Positions 1 through 4,672 of a stretch of DNA of 6,667 nucleotides are shown here, piece by piece. The notes beneath the pieces are model-generated. The model was given only the letters and a program-made list of their open reading frames with translations. It was not told where the DNA came from and searched no databases. The DNA comes from Pseudomonadota bacterium (GTDB lineage Bacteria > Pseudomonadota > Gammaproteobacteria > Acidiferrobacterales > Acidiferrobacteraceae). The position numbers were made by a program, and so were the translations under genes. Position 1 is the stretch's first letter. Every line of letters starts with the position of its first letter. The stretch is taken from assembly GCA_021795255.1 (NCBI GenBank), contig JAJYPQ010000227.1, positions 1-6,667 of the forward strand, in the 5' to 3' direction.

Positions 1-2
1 CC

Positions 3-506
3 TTGGTCATAGGTATCGGAGCCGGCGTCTATAGTGTTCTTATCTATCTTGTGCCGGTGGTCGGCGCGGTATTCATAGCGCTGGGGGCGCTCATTGCCAT
101 GGGTCGCTCCGATCTTTTCGCCGCCCTGACCCACGCTAATCCCTGGCATCGATTTTACGAAGATCGGGTACAAGCACCGGGGCCTATGCAGACGCCGGCT
201 CTGGTGGGCTTTGGTGTCGCCTATGGAGCCGCGTCGCATACCTGTACCTTGCCCATATTTTTGGGCATCGTGTTGCTACCGCTTGGGCTGGGCGAGCCGC
301 TGTTAGCGGGTCTTGCGGTGTTTTTGTACGGTGCCGCGATTGCTTTGTTGATCCTTGTGATGATCCCGCTTGGCCAGGAGTTTGTGCTTGGCGTTCGGCG
401 GCGCGCGGGAGCTTACCTTCAGTATGCGACAGGCTGGCTCTTCATTTTTACCGGCATCTATTTGCTCCGCTATTTCGCAGTCAATTTTGGCGGGTCCTGG
501 TTATGA
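3..506 (+). CDS. CcdA/DsbD-type cytochrome c biogenesis transmembrane protein, 5' partial
   Basis: This is the 3' part of an integral membrane protein. The frame is open to the left edge, so the TTG at 3 is only the first complete codon and not a demonstrated start. About 167 residues are visible, with roughly five hydrophobic segments (about residues 1-16, 17-34, 66-93, 99-124 and 140-159). The second half carries GAASHTCTLPIFLGIV, with Cys81 followed by Leu-Pro; this resembles the Cys-containing helix of the CcdA/DsbD transmembrane domain, which moves reducing equivalents across the inner membrane. The usual first redox cysteine would lie upstream of the window. The stop codon overlaps the start of the next gene (ATGA), which implies translational coupling to the cupredoxin-like protein. 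The likely role is thiol-reductant supply or metal-linked redox work in a heavy-metal operon. Family assignment is fairly sure; the exact partner is inference. Confidence 0.75.
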   Translation: MVIGIGAGVYSVLIYLVPVVGAVFIALGALIAMGRSDLFAALTHANPWHRFYEDRVQAPGPMQTPALVGFGVAYGAASHTCTLPIFLGIVLLPLGLGEPLLAGLAVFLYGAAIALLILVMIPLGQEFVLGVRRRAGAYLQYATGWLFIFTGIYLLRYFAVNFGGSWL

Positions 507-919
507 GCGCCCCCAGACATAGCCATCGACCGCCCCGCATTCTCAGTGTCGGGCTTACGGTGGTGGCTCTTCTGTTTTTGTTCTGGAATATAGGATATAG
601 ACGGGGGACCGCCCCCGCACCTAAGAAACCTCTCCCGGAATTTCGCCTCATCGAGGGCGCGACGCATTCTCTGCATCCCTATAGCCCGCAAGTGCTTGTC
701 ATCCCCGCGGGCCACCCCGTTTCGGTGGCCCTTACCGATTATCTCGGGGGCTGCGGGCTTGTGACGGTGTTCCCCCATCTTGGCCCCCACGGTACGACCG
801 CGCGCGTCGATGTCCCGATCGGTGCCACCCGCACGATTGAGCTTTACGCCCCAAGGCCCGGGAATTACCCCTACCATTGCGCGGGCAACATGTACTTTGG
901 CCTCATTAAAGCCCGATAA
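503..919 (+). CDS. Membrane-anchored cupredoxin-like protein
   Basis: This is a 138-residue protein. A basic N-terminus is followed by one hydrophobic segment (about residues 13-31), which looks like a signal anchor or uncleaved signal peptide placing the rest in the periplasm. A Pro-rich linker leads into a small beta-rich domain (about 45-138). The domain has a pattern known from the cupredoxin_1 group found next to metal efflux genes: a Cys (84) in GCGLVTVFP, then RPGNYPYHCAGNMYFG near the C-terminus. Candidate copper ligands are Cys84, His125 or Cys126, and Met130. Homologues usually read C-x-M-G-M in this last loop, whereas here one Met is missing and a His precedes the Cys, so the site may be altered. 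The start overlaps the upstream ccdA-like stop by four bases, and no strong ribosome site is visible, which fits translational coupling. A periplasmic copper-binding or copper-handling role is inferred. Confidence 0.7.
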   Translation: MSAPRHSHRPPRILSVGLTVVALLFLFWNIGYRRGTAPAPKKPLPEFRLIEGATHSLHPYSPQVLVIPAGHPVSVALTDYLGGCGLVTVFPHLGPHGTTARVDVPIGATRTIELYAPRPGNYPYHCAGNMYFGLIKAR

Positions 920-973
920 GCGAAAGCGGTGTACCATTAAGTCAATCGGCAACCAGCCTGGCGTGGCTTAGGC

Positions 974-980
974 GGAGGGG
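974..980 (+). promoter_or_regulatory. Ribosome binding site for the MerR-family gene
   Basis: The run GGAGGGG lies eight bases before the ATG at 989 and supports that start. It indicates independent translation of the regulator despite only a 69-bp gap from the upstream gene. No clear MerR-type promoter (elements about 19-20 bp apart around a dyad) is visible in this gap. Confidence 0.6.
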
Positions 981-988
981 ACGCGGCA

Positions 989-1396
989 ATGACTATAGGC
1001 GAGGCAGCACGGCAGGTGGGTGTGCGCCCCGACACACTCCGCTATTACGAACGGACGGGGCTGTTACCCGCCGCGCTTAAAGACGCGAGCGGACGTCGGG
1101 TTTATGGGACTGATACCCTTCGACGAGTTCGCTTTATAAAGCAAGCGCAACGGGCCGGCTTTCGGTTGACGGAAATTAAAGACCTTCTCGCGTTACGTTC
1201 CGGCAAGGGCTGCCGCTGCGGCGACGTGCGTTCGCGGGCCTTCGCTAAGCGCAAGGAGTTAGATCAAAAGCTCGCCTCACTCACGGCTGTGGTCGCTGCT
1301 TTGGATGCCGTCATTGAGGCGTGCGATGACAACGCCCGCGATATAGGCGACTGCCCCATTCTGCAAGCCCTGGATCGGGGGCTCACTACCGTGTAG
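989..1396 (+). CDS. MerR-family metal-responsive transcriptional regulator
   Basis: This is a 135-residue protein of typical length for metal-sensing MerR proteins. The N-terminal winged helix starts MTIGEAARQVGVRPDTLRYY and contains the RYYERTGLL signature (18-26). The second wing region (RRVYGTDTLRRVRFI, 36-50) is followed by the AGFRLTEIKDLL helix. A long dimerisation helix spans about 80-112. Metal-site candidates are Cys75 and Cys77 at the start of the dimer helix and Cys112 and Cys122 in the C-terminal loop (EACDDN...GDCPILQAL). In known members, a Cys near position 77-79 plus two C-terminal Cys marks divalent-metal sensors (ZntR, CadR, PbrR, MerR), while copper sensors such as CueR have Ser there and a shorter loop. 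Zn/Cd/Pb/Hg sensing is therefore more likely than Cu(I), although the neighbouring cupredoxin hints at copper. It is co-directional with the membrane and cupredoxin genes and presumably controls that operon. Confidence 0.88.
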   Translation: MTIGEAARQVGVRPDTLRYYERTGLLPAALKDASGRRVYGTDTLRRVRFIKQAQRAGFRLTEIKDLLALRSGKGCRCGDVRSRAFAKRKELDQKLASLTAVVAALDAVIEACDDNARDIGDCPILQALDRGLTTV

Positions 1397-1447
1397 GAGG
1401 GGTGACCGCGGACGTACCCGGACCCCGATAGATAATTAAATCTAAAA

Positions 1448-1462
1448 CGGCAGTGACTGCCG
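1448..1462. repeat. Short perfect palindrome, possible minus-strand terminator
   Basis: The arms CGGCAGT and ACTGCCG flank a single central base. Read on the minus strand, the hairpin is followed at once by TTTTAGATTT (1447-1438), which gives it the look of a weak intrinsic terminator. It would sit just downstream of the decayed minus-strand transposase. Alternatively it could be part of an element end or a protein-binding palindrome. On the + strand there is no T run. Confidence 0.4.
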
Positions 1463-1466
1463 CCCT

Positions 1467-1499
1467 CCTATCCGGCCGCCAATAAGGCGGCCGGATAGG
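1467..1499. repeat. Perfect 14-bp inverted repeat with 5-nt loop (AATAA)
   Basis: The left arm CCTATCCGGCCGCC (1467-1480) is perfectly complementary to the right arm GGCGGCCGGATAGG (1486-1499), with AATAA between. This would form a very stable hairpin in RNA. It lies 70 bp after the MerR-family stop codon and could end that transcript, but the downstream + strand sequence (TTCGTCCTCG) lacks a proper T tract. It also touches the C-terminal end of the decayed transposase on the other strand. A terminator, a dispersed extragenic repeat, or part of an insertion-sequence end are all possible; the perfection of the stem is the solid observation. Confidence 0.6.
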
Positions 1500-1965
1500 T
1501 TCGTCCTCGCAAGAATTATGCAAACGCGCGGTTCAGGATGAGCGTGAGCCGCTCGGTATCCGTCAACGACTCTGCGGTCGATGTCAGTAAGCTTAGAAAG
1601 GCCGCGATATGCGTCAACACAAGTTGAAAAGTCGCCTGCTTCGCGTGTGGCTGCGGGCGTGGCGTGGCCACTGTGTTCGGTCTTCGGGGCGCCACCAGGG
1701 AATAAGAGCGGCCCACTGATGATTGCGTCGTGATGCTTATAGGGATGGGCGCGTCGGATGGAGAGGATCCGCCTGTTGTGCATAAGGGCTACCATGGCGA
1801 CTATCAGGCGGCAGCGTTTGAGATCGCGGGTAGTAAAGCCACCCTAGCCCCTTGATTCTTCAGTTCGTCGTAATTGTCCTCGGCGTCCGCGCGGTCACGG
1901 GTGAGTTGCGTCAGCGTACGCACCCCGTAGTCGGTGGAGGCGACCAGTCGCCTTGCGTCCTTCGG
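1498..1965 (-). pseudogene. Decayed IS1380-like transposase, C-terminal third
   Basis: Reading the minus strand with frame corrections recovers the end of an IS1380-family transposase. The first block (1965-1852) gives TRDRADAEDNYDELKNQ, the acidic segment that carries the last catalytic Glu in this family. A one-base loss after Gln (about 1851) and a TGG-to-TAG change (1847-1845) damage the expected QWGWGG. The second frame then gives GGFTTRDLKRCRL, MVALMHNRRILSIRR (normally YNWW, with both Trp turned to Arg) and GPLLFPGGAPKTEHSGH. A further shift near 1640-1650 moves to a frame with LTHIAAFLSLLTSTAE, TDTERLTLILNRAFA, a TAA stop at 1518-1516, and then FLRGR. At least two frameshifts and two nonsense codons are present, and the N-terminal two thirds are absent. 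The element is dead and old. Family assignment is from recalled consensus, not a search. Confidence 0.75.
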
Positions 1966-2165
1966 ACGAGACGCTTGCCGGGGTCTCGAGATCCAAGATC
2001 CTGGGCGTGCTCAACGTGGCCGGGGCGGTCTTACTGAAATGCTGGGTGAGCCACGCCAATCCCGCTGACGGCGGCCTCTTACGTTCGCTCTTCAGACTTG
2101 TTTGCGGATGGGAAAATACTCCCCAGACGGTTGGTCCCAACCCGCCTCGCCACGCCATTTGACGA
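1966..2165. other. Intergenic stretch with no recognisable gene
   Basis: This stretch lies between the transposase remnant and the Fic promoter region. Open frames exist on both strands, but none showed a recognisable motif, a ribosome site or a credible start. It probably holds unrecognisable debris of the insertion sequence or of earlier insertions. Confidence 0.4.
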
Positions 2166-2181
2166 ACCGGCCGAGGCCGGT
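2166..2181. repeat. Short inverted repeat ACCGGCC-GA-GGCCGGT
   Basis: Two perfect 7-bp arms are separated by two bases. It could form a small hairpin but has no T run on either side. It sits just upstream of the heptamer repeats before the Fic gene and may be incidental in GC-rich DNA. Confidence 0.3.
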
Positions 2182-2189
2182 GGCTGCCC

Positions 2190-2232
2190 TAGGCGCGACC
2201 ATATTTGCGCCTATTTTTGATTATTGCGCCTA
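2190..2232 (+). promoter_or_regulatory. Putative operator: three copies of a GCGCCTA heptamer before the Fic gene
   Basis: TAGGCGC (2190-2196) forms an inverted pair with GCGCCTA (2207-2213), and GCGCCTA recurs in direct orientation at 2226-2232. The two direct copies share the longer core TTGCGCCTA and are spaced 19 bp apart, so they lie on nearly the same helix face. The spacers are AT-rich compared with the surrounding DNA. The array sits 26 bp before the proposed start of the HTH-Fic gene, which fits an autoregulatory operator bound by the protein's own winged helix. That link is inference; the repeats themselves are plain. Confidence 0.55.
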
Positions 2233-2257
2233 GACTCTACGCGCAGGAACGGCCACT

Positions 2258-2424
2258 TTGGCGAACCAGATCCCAGAAGAAGCACTGACAGCGCTTGAGG
2301 AGGCTGTGCGGCGTAACCCCAACGGCGTGTCAGCGCCGGAGATTTTGCGCGCCTAGCGACCCTCGTCCCCCTGCGCACCCTCCAGTATCGCCTCAAGCAC
2401 CTTGTCACTCGAAATCGCCTCATC
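2258..2424 (+). pseudogene. Frameshifted N-terminal winged-helix segment of the Fic protein
   Basis: A TTG at 2258, preceded by AGGA (2244-2247), opens a frame reading NQIPEEALTALEEAVRR and then NPNGVSAPEILRA before a TAG at 2354-2356. Shifting by one base at about 2350-2353 continues as LATLVPLRTLQYRLKHLV and then MGGEGRWARYRMP, running straight into the Fic gene. Together this is the usual N-terminal helix-turn-helix of this Fic subfamily (a 'G-S-x-x-E-L' helix followed by 'R-T-L-Q-Y-R-L-K-x-L'). The simplest explanation is loss of one base in a codon of the expected R-A-L-A sequence. A sequencing error or, less likely, -1 ribosomal slippage would look the same. Confidence 0.7.
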
Positions 2425-3639
2425 ATGGGTGGTGAAGGGCGCTGGGCGAGATACCGGATGCCCGATGTGTCCAAGGTCGCGGCAGTGCGGACAGAGCCCG
2501 GCGAACCCGTCATTCCGCTGTCTGAAGCCGGGACAGCAATCCGCGACTCTGCTCGCCAGGCGCCGGGGGCGCGCAAGCCCGTCGGTTACGATCGCAAATT
2601 TCTCGACCGCTATCGGCCGAACACTTCTTTCTATCTGAGCGGCCGGGACCGTACGTATTTGGCGGCGATTGGCCGCTCGCAGATCGCCGAACAGCCCGCG
2701 GGCACCTACACCAAACAGATCCTCAGAAGGCTGTTGATCGATCTTGCTTGGAATTCGAGCCGTCTCGAAGGCAACACTTACTCGCTCGTCGACACCAAAC
2801 GCCTCATCGAGCTGGGCGAAGAGGTCGCTGGTCGCGCGTATCTCGAGACGCAGATGATCCTGAACCACAAGGACGCGATCGAGTTCCTGGTCGGCGCCGC
2901 CGCCGAAATCGGCTTCAACCGGTACACCCTCCTCAATCTCCACGCGCTCCTCGCCAACAACCCCCTGCTCGATCCCACGGCGGCTGGCAGGCGGCGTTAC
3001 ATCGCCATCGGAATAGAACGCTTCGTCTCCCATCCGCTGGAGGTGCCGCAGCTCATCGAGGAAAGCTTCGATCAGATCCTGGCAACCGCTGCCGCAATCT
3101 GCGATCCGTTTGAACGAGCGTTCTTCGTGATGGCGCAGCTTCCCCACCTACAGCCCTTTGACGATGTGAATAAGCGCGTATCGCGTCTCGCCGCCAATAT
3201 CCCGCTCATCAAATGCAACCTAACGCCGCTTTCGTTCGCCGATGTGCCCCGGCGGACCTATACGGAAGCCATGCTCAGCGTTTACGAGATGAACAAGACC
3301 GGTCTTCTCAAGGACGTCTTCATCTGGGCATACGAGCGCTCGGCCGCTCGCTACGCCGCCGTTCGCCAATCCCGCGGCGAACCCGATCCCTTTTGGCTCC
3401 GCTACCGCGAACAGTTTCGTGAACTCATCGCCGAACTCGTCCGGGCGCGCGTGGGGCGGAGGGACGCCCCATCAAGAATAGCAGCGTGGTCAGAGAAAGA
3501 GATCGACCACAGCGATCGCGATCGTTTTGTCGAGGTCGTCGAAGCCGAACTTATAAACCTGCATGAAGGTCATTTCGCGCGCTATCGAATCCGCGCATCG
3601 GAATTCACAGCCTGGCGGGAAGTCTGGGGCGCGAGGTAA
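2425..3639 (+). CDS. Fic-family protein with class II inhibitory motif and atypical Fic core
   Basis: Fic-domain enzymes transfer AMP or related groups from nucleotides to protein hydroxyls. The body here is 404 residues from ATG 2425, which is the first possible start after an in-frame stop at 2314 and has no ribosome site, so the true protein probably began at 2258. An N-terminal helical segment contains SSRLEGN (111-117), matching the (S/T)xxxE(G/N) inhibitory helix of class II Fic proteins. Helices of the Fic fold follow (about 140-265). The core motif reads HLQPFDDVNKRVSR (241-254) against the canonical HxFx(D/E)GN(G/K)R. The catalytic His position is Gln243, with His241 two residues earlier, while Phe245, Asp247, Asn249, Lys250 and Arg251 are kept. 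RLAANIPLI follows, as I recall for one Fic subgroup. The C-terminal part (about 300-404) is helical and charged, of unknown role. Catalytic activity is therefore uncertain. The gene stands alone beside a dead insertion sequence, suggesting acquired accessory DNA. Confidence 0.85.
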   Translation: MGGEGRWARYRMPDVSKVAAVRTEPGEPVIPLSEAGTAIRDSARQAPGARKPVGYDRKFLDRYRPNTSFYLSGRDRTYLAAIGRSQIAEQPAGTYTKQILRRLLIDLAWNSSRLEGNTYSLVDTKRLIELGEEVAGRAYLETQMILNHKDAIEFLVGAAAEIGFNRYTLLNLHALLANNPLLDPTAAGRRRYIAIGIERFVSHPLEVPQLIEESFDQILATAAAICDPFERAFFVMAQLPHLQPFDDVNKRVSRLAANIPLIKCNLTPLSFADVPRRTYTEAMLSVYEMNKTGLLKDVFIWAYERSAARYAAVRQSRGEPDPFWLRYREQFRELIAELVRARVGRRDAPSRIAAWSEKEIDHSDRDRFVEVVEAELINLHEGHFARYRIRASEFTAWREVWGAR

Positions 3640-3916
3640 CGACGCCACCCCACTGCTTAAGCCGCTGCAAGCGAAGGAATGCCCTCTCGCCTTAATCCTG
3701 GAACTAAGTCGATGGCGCCAATGGGGAACTTTCGCTCGCCTAGGGGTCACGAGAAGCCCTGATCCGCCGGGGCGGAGGGTCCGGCCGGGTCGGAACCGGG
3801 GCACGACTTCCGGGGGCAAGATTTCAGACTAGCGGAGCGGGTTTTGATTGAAGCGGGGCTATCCTTGGGTGTAGCGTACTGCTCGCCCGCGGGCCCCCGC
3901 CTTCGGCGAGACGGTA
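3640..3916. other. Intergenic region between the Fic gene and the ugpQ-like gene
   Basis: No gene is supported here. Two small GC-rich inverted repeats are visible: TCCGCC-GG-GGCGGA (3763-3776) and CTCGCC (3882-3887) with GGCGAG (3905-3910). Neither is followed by a T run, so neither is a convincing terminator. The promoter of the downstream glycerol-phosphate operon should lie in this gap, but I cannot fix -35 and -10 elements. Confidence 0.4.
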
Positions 3917-3940
3917 TTGTGGACCAACGATAAAGACATT

Positions 3941-4672
3941 ATGGTCGAACTGGTCGCCCATCGCGGCTATGCGCATCGCTATCCCGAAAACACCCTCGCA
4001 GCTTTAGAGGCCGCGGTTGCGGCCGGCGCGCGCTATGTCGAGGTCGACGTCCAATTGACGTCCGATCGTGTACCCGTTTTGTTTCATGACCACGACTGCC
4101 AGCGCCTGTGCGGCGTATCCGGTGCCATAGACGAGCGCTCGTATGCGGCGGTTCGGGTTCTCAGGGCCTCGTGGCCGGAGCGCTTCGGTGCCCGTTTTCA
4201 GGACAACCCGGTGGCGAGCCTCGCTGATCTCGCCGCATTCCTTACCCGCTACCCACACGTCACGGCCTTTGTGGAAATCAAGCGTCAGGCCGTCAAGCGC
4301 TTTGGCGCCGATGTCGTTGTGGCGGCCAGTTACTCGCTCTTGCAACCGGTTTTGGCCCAGACCGTGCTGATTTCATTTTCGCTTCCGGCGCTGCGCGTGG
4401 CCCGGGGGCTTTGGCCGCGGATCGGGGTTGTGACGAAGCGCTATCGGCAGTTTAGCAACCGAAGCGCGCAATCCCTGGCCCCCGAATACCATTTTTGTGA
4501 CAAAGACGGGCTGCCGGCGCGCGGCTTCTTGGGCCACGAGGGCAGTACCCTCGTAGTCTACGAAGTCGACGACGCCGCTTATGCGCGCGCGCTTGCGCTA
4601 CGCGGGGTAGCCCTGGTTGAGACCTTTGCGATAGCGGAGCTTGGCTCTGCTTTAGGAGCCGTGGCGTCGTGA
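3941..4672 (+). CDS. ugpQ: Glycerophosphodiester phosphodiesterase
   Basis: This enzyme hydrolyses glycerophosphodiesters (deacylated phospholipids) to glycerol-3-phosphate and an alcohol. From ATG 3941 it is 243 residues, close to the usual 240-250 of cytoplasmic UgpQ proteins, with no signal peptide. The GDPD signature is clear: HRG (7-9), PENT (15-18), VEVDVQLTSD (33-42) and FHDHD (48-52), giving catalytic His7 and His49 and metal-binding Glu34 and Asp36. FVEIKR (110-115) supplies another expected acidic residue. The C-terminal strand reads VVYEVDD, then GVALVETFAI, in the place where homologues often have GVDGIxTD. A TTG at 3917 would add eight residues (LWTNDKDI), but the ATG places HRG at the normal distance from the N-terminus and is preferred. 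The stop overlaps the start of the GlpD-type gene by four bases, so the two are translated as one unit and the product feeds directly into the next enzyme. Confidence 0.88.
   Translation: MVELVAHRGYAHRYPENTLAALEAAVAAGARYVEVDVQLTSDRVPVLFHDHDCQRLCGVSGAIDERSYAAVRVLRASWPERFGARFQDNPVASLADLAAFLTRYPHVTAFVEIKRQAVKRFGADVVVAASYSLLQPVLAQTVLISFSLPALRVARGLWPRIGVVTKRYRQFSNRSAQSLAPEYHFCDKDGLPARGFLGHEGSTLVVYEVDDAAYARALALRGVALVETFAIAELGSALGAVAS
4653..4657 (+). promoter_or_regulatory. Ribosome binding site inside ugpQ for the GlpD-type gene
   Basis: AGGAG sits eleven bases before the GTG at 4669, inside the end of the phosphodiesterase gene. It supports the GTG start, whose second and third bases form part of the upstream TGA stop. 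Confidence 0.5.

Noticed and set aside
470..952. Minus-strand open frame of 160 codons opposite the cupredoxin-like gene
   Set aside because: No family features. The overlapping + strand gene has an anchor, a domain pattern and ATGA coupling.
1953..2162. Small + strand open frame beside the transposase fossil
   Set aside because: It has no ribosome site, no recognisable motif, and lies in a region of decayed insertion DNA.
2190..2232. CRISPR-like reading of the GCGCCTA repeats
   Set aside because: The repeats are seven to nine bases, mixed in orientation, with spacers of only 10-12 bases, and lie next to a start codon as operators do.
2353..3147. Long minus-strand open frame (264 codons) opposite the Fic gene
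   Set aside because: It mirrors the codon periodicity of the Fic gene and shows no recognisable domain. The + strand frame carries clear Fic motifs.
3763..3776. GC-rich hairpin after the Fic gene as an intrinsic terminator
   Set aside because: There are only six paired bases with a two-base spacer and no T tract follows.
3563..3832. + strand open frame starting inside the Fic gene and running into the gap
   Set aside because: The first quarter is simply the Fic gene read in another frame. The rest has no motif and ends in GC-rich noncoding-like sequence.
3844..3876. Possible sigma-70 promoter for ugpQ beginning with TTGATT
   Set aside because: No acceptable -10 hexamer lies at a 16-18 bp spacing, so the match is not better than chance.
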